A DNA stretch of 64,000 bases from Paludibacteraceae bacterium (lineage in GTDB: Bacteria > Bacteroidota > Bacteroidia > Bacteroidales > Paludibacteraceae), in NCBI GenBank assembly GCA_017448985.1, contig JAFSKL010000022.1, positions 39,621-103,620 on the forward strand, written 5' to 3'. The notes under the pieces are model-generated. The model was not told the DNA's origin and ran no database searches. It saw only the letters and a list, made by a program, of their open reading frames with translations. This document shows, piece by piece, positions 16,836 to 26,247 of this stretch. The first letter of the stretch is position 1. Every line of letters begins with the position of its first letter. The position numbers were made by a program, and so were the translations under genes.

Positions 16836-19800
16836 AAAAACTGCTACTGTTCATAGCGACATTGCTACTCAGTCTGCCGATGCTGGCAGGCCTTCATTCG
16901 TATGCCGAGCATTCGGTATTGGCGAACGGGCACTGGGTAAAGATTCGTGTCAGCGAGTCGGGTGTATGCCGTATGAGTTTCAGCGAGCTTCGTTCCGCCG
17001 GTATCGAGCCGCAACAGGTTCGTGTCTTCGGATATGGAGGAGGCCAGTTGGAGCAAGATTTCAAGCAACCTAAAATAGACGACCTGCCGCAAGTACCGGT
17101 ATTTATGGGCGAGGATTATATCCTCTTCTGGGTGCAAGGTCCGATCAGTTGGGCTTATGATGGCAACCGTTTTGTACACACGCGCAATACCTATTCGGAT
17201 TTCGGGCACTACCTGTTGACCGACGATGCAGGCAGCATGCTGGCTCCGACGGAAGGCGAGGCGATAAGCGGTACGGCGACGGATGTAACGAATTATATCT
17301 TCTACGACGTACACGACAAAGACTCGCTAAACCTGATAGACCGAAGCGGTGTGGCCGGAGGCGGTCGCACATTCTACGGCGAGCAGTTCAACGCCAATCA
17401 AAGCCGTTCGTTCACTTTCTCAACGCCGAATGCGATAGTCGGCGAGACGAGTAGTGTGTATGCCGAAGTGGCGGCCTTCTCTACCAATGCTTCGTATTTC
17501 CACATGAACCTGAACGGGACAGCCGATCAGAACGTGTACATTCGTCCCTACCCTGATTTCTACACCTTTGGTGTTCCCGGCGCTATTTCCACCAAGAGTG
17601 GAAGTACAGCGAACCAGCAAATGGTCCAACTGACGCTTGAGAACAGCGCATCGGGTGCTTTGGGTTGGCTCAACTTCGTGGAGATCATGACGCCAAGCGA
17701 GCTGAAGATGACGGGCAGTTGGATGCCTGTACGCACGAATGTCAACTATAAGACCGGAACGCCTGTGCGCTTCCACATGCAGGGTGCGGACGCGAACACG
17801 CAAATTTGGGATATAACGAACCTGGCGTCCATTCAACGAGTGCCGACAAGTCTGAGCGGCAGCGAGATTCAATGGACAGGTACGCAAGCCGATGGTGTAC
17901 ATGAGTATGTGGCGGTGAATGTGAAAGGTTCGTCGTTCGTCAAAGCAAGTGTGGTGGGCGAAGTGAAGAACCAAGACCTGCACACATTGAAGAACATAGA
18001 CCTGGTGATCATATGTCCGGAAGGCTACGAGTCCGTTTCTGAAGACCTGGCCAAGGCGCACGAAGAGCGAGAAGGTATCACCTGGGCGGTGGTAACGGAC
18101 CAAGAAGTGTATAACGAGTTCTCTTCCGGCACGCCTGATGCGACGGCTTACCGCTGGCTGATGAAGATGCTGTACGACCGAGCTGATGGCAATGCGATAC
18201 AGAAACCCCGCTGGTTGCTGCTGATGGGACATGGTACATTTGACAACCGCAAACTGCTGCTCAACTCGGGTAACAGCCTGCTGCTGACTTATCAGGCCAA
18301 AGACTCGGAGAACGAGGTAAACGCTTATGCGACAGAGGACTATTTCGGATTTTTGGACGACGACGAGGGCGTTGAAGACACGCGAGGTGTAATGGACATC
18401 GGCGTCGGACGACTGCCGGTGAATAGCGTTGAGGAAGCACGGGCTATAGTGGACAAGCTGGTACGCTACATCCGCAATGAGCAAACAGGCAAATGGAAAA
18501 ACCAGTTGGTATTTGTAGCCGACGACGGCGAGCACGGTACGCATACGGAAACAGCCGAAGGCAGTTCGGAGCGTGTGCGGGTGAAGAATCCCGATTTCGT
18601 GGTCAACAAGATTTATCTGGACGCTTATCCGCAGGAAGTGAATGCGAGCGGTGAGAGTTATCCGTTAGCCAAGAACAGGCTGACGAATCTGCTCAAAAGC
18701 GGCGTACTGTTCTTCGATTATTCGGGTCACGGCGGCTATAACGCCATCACCAATGAATCGATTCTCAACCTCAAGGATATCGACAACATGAGTAACAAGA
18801 ACCAGGCGTTCTGGCTGTTCGCCACCTGTAACTTTGCGCAGTACGACAGTGGTAAGCGTTGTGCGGCAGAGGCGGCGGTAATGAATCCGAACGGCGGTGC
18901 CATAGGTATCTTAGCGGCGACGCGAACTGTATATGCTACGCCAAACACGGAACTCAACCGAAGCGTTTGCGACACGCTCTTCGGGCATAAGAATGCTTAT
19001 CACTACGACATGACGCTGGGCGAGGCAATCGCTATCGGCAAGAACCGGTTGGGCAACGACATGAACAAGATGGCGTATGTGCTGTTGGGCGATCCGGCTA
19101 TGCGGCTGAACTACCCGACGGACTATCAGGTAAAGACTGTGACGAAGATCGACACCCTCAATGCGCTGAGCGTACAACAGGTGGAAGGACAGATCATCGA
19201 CGAGGATAAGAAGGTAGTGGACGATTTCAACGGCAAAGTGGATATCACCATTTACGACAAGTTGCAAGTGATCAAAACACGCGACAACGACGATAAGTCC
19301 GACGAGGCCAAGGAACTGGAATACAACGACTATCCGAGCACTATCTTCTCCGGCGCCACGGAAGTGAAGGACGGTAAGTTTGCGTACACCTTCATGGTGC
19401 CCAAAGATATCCGTTATAACTTCGGTAACGGGCGCATTGTCTATTATGCCGTGACGAACGATTCGTTGGAAACGGCTGAAGCCGTTGGCCATTTCGAGGA
19501 TTTCATCATAGGCGGAACGGGGTCTATTATGGCAGCCGATACCGTCGGTCCTGAGATGCATATCTACCTGAACACCAAGACCTTCGTCAACGGCGACAAG
19601 ACATACGCTACACCTCGTTTCTTTGCCGACCTATACGACGAGAACGGCATCAATACTGCGGGTGCGGGTATAGGACATGACCTGATGATGGTGGTGGACG
19701 ACGATCCCAAACAGATCTATTCGCTCAACGAGTACTTCACGGCAGCAAACAGCAGTTATCAGGCCGGACAGGTCAGTTACCTGATGGACGAACTGCCGGA

Positions 19801-20179
19801 TGGACCGCATAGTCTGACCTTCCGGACTTGGGACTTGCTCAACAACAGTACGACGCAGAGCCTGAACTTCGTAGTAGAAGCAGGTCTCGATCCGTCTATC
19901 TACTCCGTGACCACCTACCCCAACCCGGCTCAGCAGTCGAGTGTGGTGAAGCTGGTAGTCAATTACGACCAGCCGGATGAGCTGCTGCAAACGGAGATTT
20001 GTCTGTATAACATCAACGGACAAATGGTGTATAGCCATTTGCAGAACAACCCGGACGAGGTGGCGATTAACCTCGGGCAGTTGAGACTCAATCCGGGCGT
20101 GTATGTATATAACGTGAAAATCAAATCCGCTTCAAGCCGGTACAGTACGGCAGCGGGAAAAATAATTGTTACCAAATAA
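16832..20179 (+). CDS. porU: Type IX secretion system sortase PorU
   Basis: Cell-surface gingipain-like (C25) protease that removes the C-terminal signal of T9SS cargo and links cargo to anionic LPS. The 1115 residues begin with a signal peptide (MKKLLLFIATLLLSLPMLAG). The C25 domain spans about residues 390-760, with RWLLLMGHGTFDNR, the catalytic His633 in DYSGHGGYNA and Cys666 in FATCNFAQYD, then an Ig-like region. The C-terminus (from YPNPAQQSSV, near 1029) is a full-length type A sorting domain with YNINGQMVYS and PGVYVYNVK, as known for PorU itself. porV and ispF follow, the order found in Porphyromonas. Translation overlaps the gene before by 4 bases. Confidence 0.94.
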   Translation: MKKLLLFIATLLLSLPMLAGLHSYAEHSVLANGHWVKIRVSESGVCRMSFSELRSAGIEPQQVRVFGYGGGQLEQDFKQPKIDDLPQVPVFMGEDYILFWVQGPISWAYDGNRFVHTRNTYSDFGHYLLTDDAGSMLAPTEGEAISGTATDVTNYIFYDVHDKDSLNLIDRSGVAGGGRTFYGEQFNANQSRSFTFSTPNAIVGETSSVYAEVAAFSTNASYFHMNLNGTADQNVYIRPYPDFYTFGVPGAISTKSGSTANQQMVQLTLENSASGALGWLNFVEIMTPSELKMTGSWMPVRTNVNYKTGTPVRFHMQGADANTQIWDITNLASIQRVPTSLSGSEIQWTGTQADGVHEYVAVNVKGSSFVKASVVGEVKNQDLHTLKNIDLVIICPEGYESVSEDLAKAHEEREGITWAVVTDQEVYNEFSSGTPDATAYRWLMKMLYDRADGNAIQKPRWLLLMGHGTFDNRKLLLNSGNSLLLTYQAKDSENEVNAYATEDYFGFLDDDEGVEDTRGVMDIGVGRLPVNSVEEARAIVDKLVRYIRNEQTGKWKNQLVFVADDGEHGTHTETAEGSSERVRVKNPDFVVNKIYLDAYPQEVNASGESYPLAKNRLTNLLKSGVLFFDYSGHGGYNAITNESILNLKDIDNMSNKNQAFWLFATCNFAQYDSGKRCAAEAAVMNPNGGAIGILAATRTVYATPNTELNRSVCDTLFGHKNAYHYDMTLGEAIAIGKNRLGNDMNKMAYVLLGDPAMRLNYPTDYQVKTVTKIDTLNALSVQQVEGQIIDEDKKVVDDFNGKVDITIYDKLQVIKTRDNDDKSDEAKELEYNDYPSTIFSGATEVKDGKFAYTFMVPKDIRYNFGNGRIVYYAVTNDSLETAEAVGHFEDFIIGGTGSIMAADTVGPEMHIYLNTKTFVNGDKTYATPRFFADLYDENGINTAGAGIGHDLMMVVDDDPKQIYSLNEYFTAANSSYQAGQVSYLMDELPDGPHSLTFRTWDLLNNSTTQSLNFVVEAGLDPSIYSVTTYPNPAQQSSVVKLVVNYDQPDELLQTEICLYNINGQMVYSHLQNNPDEVAINLGQLRLNPGVYVYNVKIKSASSRYSTAAGKIIVTK

Positions 20180-20286
20180 TGGTAAATGGAAAATATAAAA
20201 TGAAAAATTGAAAATGGAAGAATGCCTATGAAGCAAATCGCTCAATAACAACGAATTAACAATAACAAAAACAATAACTAAAACAA
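20180..20286. repeat. Degenerate array between porU and porV
   Basis: Words ggtaaat, ggaaaat, ataaaat and gaaaaattgaaaat (20181-20216), then an A-rich leader of the Bacteroidetes type before porV. No terminator or promoter box is seen. Confidence 0.5.
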
Positions 20287-21495
20287 ATGAAAAAAATTCT
20301 TATTTCTCTCGCTGGCGTGTTGTGCGCGACGATGATGTATGCACAAGCGACAGTCGATGACACGATGAATCCGCTGATCACAGCGATGCCTTCCCTTTCG
20401 ATTGCGCCGGATGCCCGTGCAGCAGGTTTGGGTGACGTAGGTGTGGCCACGGATGCCGATTTTAACGCACAGTACTGGAACCCTGCCAAGTACGCGTACA
20501 TGTACTCGAAGGGTGGTATCACCGCTAACTACACGCCTTGGTTGCGCAAACTGGTGGGTGACATCGATCTGGCTTACCTCGCCGGTTTCTATAACTTCGG
20601 TGAGCTGGCCGGAGGTATCGGTGCGAGCTTCACGTATTTCTCGATGGGTGACGTAACGCTTTCGACGGAGAGCAATCCCGATTTGGGGACAGTTCGGCCG
20701 AATGAGTGGGCGTTGGACCTCAGTTATTTCCGCAAACTGCACGAGTATGTATCGATGAGTGTGGCTATTCGTCTGCTCTACTCCGACCTGAACAATGGTC
20801 AGAGCCAAAACTCGACGACGGGTAATGACCAGAACATGCACCCGGCTGTAACGGCTGCTGCTGATGTGTCGATCTTCTACCGTCAGCCCTTGGAGTTGCC
20901 GATGGGAACAAGTTATCTGAATGTAGGTTTCAGCCTCAAGAACCTCGGTGGTAAGATGGAATACACCGACGACCGCAGCAACTTTATCCCTGCCAGCATG
21001 AACATAGGTGCCAGCTATGAACTGCCGCTCAACAAATACAACTCGTTGACATTCAACTTGGAGGCCAACAAGATGCTGGTTCCGAGCCGCAAATCGAAGT
21101 TCGCAGTTGACGAGAATGGCAACCCGCTGGAAGGCGAGCCGTTGAGCACATGGTATTCGGGCATCAACTCGGCCAGAGGCTGGTTCATGTCGTTTGCTGA
21201 CGCTCCGGGCGGTGCAGCCGAGGAGTTCAACGAGGTTCGTTGGGGTGCCGGTCTTGAATACTCGTACAACAAGCAGTTCTTTGCCCGCTTGGGTTATAGC
21301 TACGAGAACTACTACAAAGGTAACCGTAACTATATCACCATCGGTGCCGGTTTCCACCTCTCTATCGTAACCTTGGATGTATCGTACTGCGTTGGTTTGG
21401 CTCCGTCCAACCCCTTGGACCAGACCATGCGTTTCACGCTGGGCTTCGACCTCTACGGCATCAAGGACCTGGTGGACAACAAGAAGAACAAATAA
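20287..21495 (+). CDS. porV: T9SS outer-membrane protein PorV
   Basis: FadL-like beta-barrel of 402 residues that shuttles T9SS cargo from the translocon to PorU (also called LptO). Signal peptide MKKILISLAGVLCATMMYAQ. Family features: SLSIAPDARAAGLGDVGVAT at residues 38-57, then QYWNPAKYAYM, GGIGASFTYFSMGD, VGFSLKNLGGKMEY, and the C-terminal strand RFTLGFDLYGI. Position directly after porU supports the call. Confidence 0.94.
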   Translation: MKKILISLAGVLCATMMYAQATVDDTMNPLITAMPSLSIAPDARAAGLGDVGVATDADFNAQYWNPAKYAYMYSKGGITANYTPWLRKLVGDIDLAYLAGFYNFGELAGGIGASFTYFSMGDVTLSTESNPDLGTVRPNEWALDLSYFRKLHEYVSMSVAIRLLYSDLNNGQSQNSTTGNDQNMHPAVTAAADVSIFYRQPLELPMGTSYLNVGFSLKNLGGKMEYTDDRSNFIPASMNIGASYELPLNKYNSLTFNLEANKMLVPSRKSKFAVDENGNPLEGEPLSTWYSGINSARGWFMSFADAPGGAAEEFNEVRWGAGLEYSYNKQFFARLGYSYENYYKGNRNYITIGAGFHLSIVTLDVSYCVGLAPSNPLDQTMRFTLGFDLYGIKDLVDNKKNK

Positions 21496-21526
21496 GGAGT
21501 TAACGAGTTAAAGAATTAACGAGTTA
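21496..21526. repeat. Degenerate array between porV and ispF
   Basis: Words gagttaac, gagttaaa, gaattaac and gagttaat lead straight into the ispF start codon (ATGAGAATA). Confidence 0.6.
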
Positions 21527-22003
21527 ATGAGAATAGGTTTTGGATATGACGTACATCAATTCTCCCCTGACCGCAAACTGTGGTTAGGGGGAATTGAGGT
21601 GCCGTACGAGAAGGGCTTGTTGGGTCACTCGGACGCAGATGTCGTTATCCACGCGCTGTGCGATGCGCTGTTAGGTGCAGCCGCGATGCGGGACATCGGG
21701 TATCATTTTCCGGACACCAAAGGTAACGAATACGAGGGTATTGATTCGAAAGTACTGCTTCGCAAGGTGATGAGCCTGCTGCATGAAGCCGGATATGAGT
21801 TGGGCAACTGCGATATTACCGTTTGTGCACAAGCACCCAAACTCAGTCCGTACATAGAGGCCATGCAGCATTGTCTGGCCCAAGTGATGGAGGTGGAGCC
21901 GAATCAGGTGAGCCTCAAAGCCACAACCACGGAGCATTTAGGTTTCGTAGGCCGTGAAGAAGGAATAGCCGCATACGCGGTTGCGTTGATAAAGAAAAGA
22001 TGA
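21527..22003 (+). CDS. ispF: 2-C-methyl-D-erythritol 2,4-cyclodiphosphate synthase
   Basis: Fifth step of the non-mevalonate isoprenoid pathway; 158 residues as usual. The metal ligands Asp8 and His10 lie in GYDVHQF and His42 in GHSDADVVIHALCDALLGA; the C-terminal ATTTEHLGFVGREEGI closes the active site of the trimer. It sits after porV, as in Porphyromonas. The stop overlaps the next start (ATGA at 22000). Confidence 0.97.
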   Translation: MRIGFGYDVHQFSPDRKLWLGGIEVPYEKGLLGHSDADVVIHALCDALLGAAAMRDIGYHFPDTKGNEYEGIDSKVLLRKVMSLLHEAGYELGNCDITVCAQAPKLSPYIEAMQHCLAQVMEVEPNQVSLKATTTEHLGFVGREEGIAAYAVALIKKR

Positions 22004-22329
22004 AAGGATTTTTTCTGACCATATCGATAGCCTTGGTGACGAACTTGTTTCGCTTGGGCGGGTCACCTCAAGTGGTGGAAGAGGATGGCGCCTATACACG
22101 GATGGCGTTGACCGACAGCATGACGCTTGAGGTATTTGAAGCCGACTCGGTAGTGGTCGTAATGACTGCCTGCGCACCACAGTGTTCCTCTTACGCGCGC
22201 GTATATAATAAGGAGTGGACGCAATTTCGTAACATAGCGCCTACTGTCACTTCTATTTTCCCGTTAGCGACCATGGACAAGACGACCGGTCTCATTGTCT
22301 GGACAGACAACGATACATGGGAATACTAA
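22000..22329 (+). CDS. DUF3256-like periplasmic protein, short
   Basis: A 109-residue protein with an N-terminal hydrophobic segment (MKGFFLTISIALVTNLF). The stretch MTACAPQCSSYARVYNKEWTQ resembles the cysteine-containing core of Bacteroidetes DUF3256 proteins, which are nearly twice as long, so this copy may be a shortened form. Function unknown. It overlaps ispF by 4 bases and ends 21 bases before the convergent aroK. Confidence 0.55.
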   Translation: MKGFFLTISIALVTNLFRLGGSPQVVEEDGAYTRMALTDSMTLEVFEADSVVVVMTACAPQCSSYARVYNKEWTQFRNIAPTVTSIFPLATMDKTTGLIVWTDNDTWEY

Positions 22330-22350
22330 GACCATTGGGTCATTTGACAT

Positions 22351-22890
22351 TTACGATTTTAGGAACTGGAATAACTCTTCGGCGATGCGTTCGTCGGAGT
22401 CTTCGTCACATATCTCTACGTCGAGGATATGGTTCGCGCGGGCATAGAAAGGCTCGCGTGCTTCGAGTTGCGGAGCGATGAATGCAAGGAGTTCTTCTTC
22501 CGTTTTGCCTTGAAGCACGGGCCGTTCGCTCAGGTCGGTCAGACTCAGACGCCTGGCCAAATGCTCGGGTTTCCAACGGATATAAATACTGGTACCCAAT
22601 TCGCGCAGGCACTCCATGTTATCTTCCCAACACGGATAACCTCCGCCGGTGGCATAGATGATTTTGTCGAAAGGAATCTGATCGGCCAAGTCCTCAAGCA
22701 CATATTTCTCCTTCTTGCGGAAATCTTCAATTCCGAACTCGCGTATATACTCCGCTGTGGAATAGCCGTGAATCTCTTTGAACGCCTCGTCCAGATCCAC
22801 AAAATGCCAGCCGAGTTTATCGGCAAGAAGTCGCCCAGCCGTGGTCTTGCCGGCCCCCATATAGCCAACTAAATAAATAGGAAGGGTCAT
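22351..22890 (-). CDS. aroK: Shikimate kinase
   Basis: Phosphorylates shikimate in chorismate synthesis; 179 residues. Walker A is GYMGAGKTTAGRLLA (9-23), the shikimate-binding Asp is in FVDLDEAF, Arg in IREFGIEDFRKKE, the ATGGGYPC loop near 80, and the lid contains SERPVLQ. It starts inside the end of sufE (4-base overlap), so the two are cotranscribed. Confidence 0.96.
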   Translation of the reverse strand: MTLPIYLVGYMGAGKTTAGRLLADKLGWHFVDLDEAFKEIHGYSTAEYIREFGIEDFRKKEKYVLEDLADQIPFDKIIYATGGGYPCWEDNMECLRELGTSIYIRWKPEHLARRLSLTDLSERPVLQGKTEEELLAFIAPQLEAREPFYARANHILDVEICDEDSDERIAEELFQFLKS

Positions 22891-23297
22891 TGCAGCGCGA
22901 GGGCATAGAGTTTCATTTGTTTGAGCATAGCGGCCACACCGTTGGAGCGCGTGGGGCTGAGGTGCTCGCGGAGGCCTATACGATCGATGAAATAGAGATC
23001 GGCGGATAGTATATCCTTCGGTGTATGGTCATTGAGAACCTGCAGCATAAGTGCCACTATACCTTTGACGAGAACGGCATCCGAGTCGCCGGTGAAATGA
23101 ATAACTCCGCCTTGGAGTTGAGCCGTTAACCATACTTTGGACTGACAGCCATCAATGAGGTTTTGGTCCGTCTTGTCGCTCTCCGGCATGGGTTTCAGTT
23201 TCTTGCCGTATTCGATAAGCAACTCATAACGTCCAATCCAATCATCGAAGAACTCAAACTCCTCAATTATCTCGTCTTGTGCTTCGTTAATGGTCAT
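22887..23297 (-). CDS. sufE: SufE family cysteine desulfuration protein
   Basis: Sulfur acceptor that takes persulfide from SufS for Fe-S cluster assembly. The 136 residues are the normal size; the active Cys51 is in LIDGCQSKVWL, and the C-terminal RSNGVAAMLKQMK helix is conserved. No other suf gene lies beside it. It follows ftsE with 5 bases between. Confidence 0.95.
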   Translation of the reverse strand: MTINEAQDEIIEEFEFFDDWIGRYELLIEYGKKLKPMPESDKTDQNLIDGCQSKVWLTAQLQGGVIHFTGDSDAVLVKGIVALMLQVLNDHTPKDILSADLYFIDRIGLREHLSPTRSNGVAAMLKQMKLYALALQ

Positions 23298-23302
23298 AGT
23301 TT

Positions 23303-23977
23303 TCAGCCTTCAGCAGTCAGTTTAATCTCCCCGTTTTCAAACAGCCATTTCTTTCCGGGGAAAAGTTCGGGCCAGCGGAGGTTGTGCGTGGACATAATAA
23401 CGGTGATACCGGCCTGACTGATAGAATAGAGCAACTCCATGATCTCGCGTCCGGTCTCCACATCGAGGTTTCCGGTCGGTTCATCGGCCAGGATGATCTC
23501 GGGCGAGTTGAGCAGCGAACGGGCAATAACTACACGCTGTTGCTCACCGCCGGACAGTTCATAGGGTTTCTTGTAGGCTTTGGTGGCCATTCCCACTTGC
23601 TCAAGCACCTCGTGCACATGGTTGCGCATCAGTTTCTTATCGCGCCAGCCTGTAGCAGAGAGCACGAAAAGCAGGTTGTCTTCCACAGAACGGTCAGTCA
23701 GCAGTTTATAGTCTTGAAATATGATGCCGAGCCGTCTGCGCAAGTACGGCAGTTTGCTTCGGCGGATGCGCGTCATGTCGTAGTCGAGCACACGTGCCTG
23801 ACCAAAAGCAATCGGCAGCGCGCCGTAGATCGTTTTCATGAACGACGACTTGCCGCTACCCACCTTGCCCAACAGATAAATCATCTCGCCGCTTTGCACG
23901 GTCAGGTTGACATCATGGAGCACAATCTGGTCGGCCTGATGAATCTCAACGCTCTTATATTCAATGAGTTCCGCCAT
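23303..23977 (-). CDS. ftsE: Cell-division ABC transporter ATPase FtsE
   Basis: ATPase that works with FtsX at the divisome to control cell-wall hydrolases. The 224 residues contain Walker [10 protein letters not shown], the Q-loop in IIFQDYKLL, signature LSGGEQQR, Walker B ILADEP and the H-loop in STHN. The [10 protein letters not shown] form and the divergent C-terminus are typical of Bacteroidetes FtsE. A GTG at 23986 is in frame, but ATG 23977 is chosen because the extra codons come from the cctttcac array (23988-24032). ftsX is not in the window. Confidence 0.88.
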   Translation of the reverse strand: MAELIEYKSVEIHQADQIVLHDVNLTVQSGEMIYLLGKVGSGKSSFMKTIYGALPIAFGQARVLDYDMTRIRRSKLPYLRRRLGIIFQDYKLLTDRSVEDNLLFVLSATGWRDKKLMRNHVHEVLEQVGMATKAYKKPYELSGGEQQRVVIARSLLNSPEIILADEPTGNLDVETGREIMELLYSISQAGITVIMSTHNLRWPELFPGKKWLFENGEIKLTAEG

Positions 23978-23984
23978 CCCTTCC

Positions 23985-24029
23985 ACCTTTCACTTTTCAC
24001 CTTACACTTTTCACTTTTCACCTTTCACC
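23985..24029. repeat. Degenerate array between the DUF349 gene and ftsE
   Basis: Six copies of words cctttcac, cttttcac and cttacac form the whole gap. Confidence 0.7.
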
Positions 24030-25502
24030 TTACTCCTCGTCGTAGGCAGCATCTAACTGCTCCTGCACTTTGGCTAACTGCTTCTTGAGTTCGTCTATTT
24101 TCTTCTGCATGCTGTCCACGAGCTTGTTGGCCGTCTTGGACTTGGCGGTAAAGAAGAGGATGTTGTTCTCCGCCACCTTGACTTCTTGCTGCAGTCTGTC
24201 GCGCATACGACGGAGTCCTTCCACGCCCTGATTAGCAGCAGCACGGGCAGCACGGGCTGCTTTCTCGCCTTTCGCTTTCAGCCGTTCGCCTTTAAGGGCC
24301 TCACGTTTGGTATTGAAGAACTCATCGCAAGCCTCGGAGAACTGTTTCCACAAATCGTCGGAGTACTTGCGTGCCACGATACCGGCCTGCTTCCATTCGG
24401 ATTGCAGCTGTTGTACTTTGGCTGTCATCTCGTCCCATTGTTCACGGGTCACTTCGCTGTCCGTGAGCTGCTGTTTGATGTTAGCCGCCAATTCTTTGGC
24501 CTGATCCACGAGCGAGCGTTTGCGTTTGAGGTTCGCGGAGAAGGTATCGCGCATCTCTTTGAAATACTCGGTCTTCGTATGGAAGAACCGGTCGCACTCC
24601 GCGCGATACGCATCGTAGATGGACTGATTGAATTTCTTGGGAGCAAAACCTATCTTGCGCCATTCGTCCTGCAAAGCCTGCACTTGAGCCGATTTCTCTT
24701 CCCACTGCTTGGCCGAGAACGGTTCGCCGTTAACGATAGGCTCGTTGATCTGCTTGAGCTGCTCGATGATAGCCTGCTTACGGGCGAGGTTCTCCTGCTC
24801 TTTGGCGTGCAGTTCGTCGAAATATGCCTGATGCTTCTTGTTGATCAGCGTGGAAGCAGCCTTGAAGCGGTTCCAGAGGTCCTCACGCAACTCGCGAGCC
24901 ACAGGACCTATCTCAGCCCATTCATCATGGAGTTGCTGCAAAGCACGGCTGGCCTCCACGATATTCTCGTTGTTCTGCAAGCGTTCAGCGGCTTCGCAGA
25001 GCAGCGTTTTGAGTTCGAGATTCTTCTTGAAATCGAGGTCACGCAGTTCGATGTTGATCTTGACCAGGTCGTAGAACTGCTCCTGATAGCGTTGGTAGTC
25101 CTTGCGCAGTTCCTGCACTTTGTCGGGCGCTACGGCTCCGATGGACTTCCACTCAGCCTGCAGTTCACGCATCCGCTGGAGGTTAGCCATCACACCGTCG
25201 GTCTCACCTTCGGCCAAGGTCTTCATCTCCTCGAGAATAGCTTTCTTGCGCGCTAAGTTCTCCGCCTGCTCTTTGGCCTGCGCAGCAGCTATCTCAGCCC
25301 TTTTGGCCTTGTACTGCGACAGCAGCTCCTTGAACTCAGCCTCCAATGCTTTTTCGGCTTCTGCGGCCTCTTCTGTCAACTCTTCCGACTCTTCCGATGC
25401 AGCACTATAGAACTGCGTCTTGAGACGATCCACTTGCTCTTTGATGTCCGTGACATCGTGCTCAAGCAACTGCTTGAGTTCATCAATAATCTCTTGCTTC
25501 AT
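24030..25502 (-). CDS. DUF349 domain coiled-coil protein
   Basis: A 490-residue, highly charged protein. The DUF349 module (about 70 residues, with a LQ-x-EW-K-x-IG core) is repeated roughly five times: LQAEWKSIGAV, LHDEWAEIGPV, LQDEWRKIGFA and LQSEWKQAGIV mark four. Long Glu/Lys/Ala helices flank them and the C-terminus is coiled coil (KIDELKKQLAKVQEQL). No signal peptide, so cytoplasmic. Function of the family is unsettled. The Ala-rich acidic N-terminus (residues 25-60) is low complexity. It lies between lemA and ftsE on the same strand. Confidence 0.85.
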   Translation of the reverse strand: MKQEIIDELKQLLEHDVTDIKEQVDRLKTQFYSAASEESEELTEEAAEAEKALEAEFKELLSQYKAKRAEIAAAQAKEQAENLARKKAILEEMKTLAEGETDGVMANLQRMRELQAEWKSIGAVAPDKVQELRKDYQRYQEQFYDLVKINIELRDLDFKKNLELKTLLCEAAERLQNNENIVEASRALQQLHDEWAEIGPVARELREDLWNRFKAASTLINKKHQAYFDELHAKEQENLARKQAIIEQLKQINEPIVNGEPFSAKQWEEKSAQVQALQDEWRKIGFAPKKFNQSIYDAYRAECDRFFHTKTEYFKEMRDTFSANLKRKRSLVDQAKELAANIKQQLTDSEVTREQWDEMTAKVQQLQSEWKQAGIVARKYSDDLWKQFSEACDEFFNTKREALKGERLKAKGEKAARAARAAANQGVEGLRRMRDRLQQEVKVAENNILFFTAKSKTANKLVDSMQKKIDELKKQLAKVQEQLDAAYDEE

Positions 25503-25546
25503 AAAGCTTCCGGCTTTTCAGCTTTCAGTAATCTATATTAAGTTTG

Positions 25547-26134
25547 TCAGAACTGCACTTTGGGTGCTTTCTTGGCCTCTTCGTCTGCCTCGAAGTACGG
25601 CTTCTTCTCAAATCCGAACATAGAAGCCACTATGTTACCCGGAAAACGACGAACGATCTTGTTGAATTTATTGGCCTCCTCGTTGAACTGCTGACGTGCG
25701 ATAGTACAACGGTTCTCGGTTCCTTCGTATTGGTCCATCAACTTCGTAAACTCCTCGCTGGCCTTCAGTTCCGGATAACGTTCCGCCACAGCCATCAGTC
25801 GTCCGAGAGCCTGACTCAGTTCGCCTTGTGCAGCTTGGAATTGCGCCAATTGTTCCGGCGTAACTGTGGACGGGTCAATGGTAATCTGCGTAGCTCTGGC
25901 ACGTGCCTCCATCGTCCGCGTATAGGTCTCTTGCTCGTGCTTGGCATAGCCTTTAACCATTTCGACGAGGTTCGGAACGAGGTCTGCACGACGCTGATAT
26001 TGGTTCTCCACTTGAGACCAAGCGCTCTCCACATTCTCTTCCTGTTCTACCAACGCATTGTACACGTTGACTACCCAAAGGGCGACGATTGCGATCACTC
26101 CAAGTACCACAATCAAAGACAAAGATTTTTTCAT
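25547..26134 (-). CDS. lemA: LemA family protein
   Basis: A 195-residue LemA protein: one N-terminal membrane helix (SLIVVLGVIAIVALWVVNVY) followed by a helical bundle with the signature YNALVEQEENVESAWSQVENQYQRRADLVPNLV given in parts: NVESAWSQVENQYQRRADL and VPNLVEMVKGYAKHE. The LKASEEFTKLMDQYEGTENR block and FPGNIVASMFGF close the family pattern. Cellular role is not established. It has its own promoter fused to the terminator of the yjjG-type gene. Confidence 0.93.
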   Translation of the reverse strand: MKKSLSLIVVLGVIAIVALWVVNVYNALVEQEENVESAWSQVENQYQRRADLVPNLVEMVKGYAKHEQETYTRTMEARARATQITIDPSTVTPEQLAQFQAAQGELSQALGRLMAVAERYPELKASEEFTKLMDQYEGTENRCTIARQQFNEEANKFNKIVRRFPGNIVASMFGFEKKPYFEADEEAKKAPKVQF

Positions 26135-26174
26135 ATCAATTTTGTTTTGTTGAGTAATTCACATAAATTGCGCT

Positions 26175-26205
26175 GCAAAAGTACAAAAAAAAAATGACAT
26201 ACGCA
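26175..26205 (-). promoter_or_regulatory. lemA promoter
   Basis: -33 TTG at 26203-26205 and -7 TACTTTTG at 26175-26182 on the minus strand; spacer 20 bp; extended -33 TTGCGTATGTC. The -33 region doubles as the right arm of the terminator hairpin. Confidence 0.75.
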
Positions 26206-26216
26206 AGAGGTACGTC
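26184..26216 (-). terminator. Terminator of the YjjG-type gene, overlapping the lemA promoter
   Basis: On the minus strand TGACGTAC pairs with GTATGTCA (one G-T pair), followed by ten T. The T tract is also the promoter spacer. Confidence 0.7.
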
Positions 26217-26247
26217 ATATTTTTTGAATTTTTCGTACAAAAAGTGC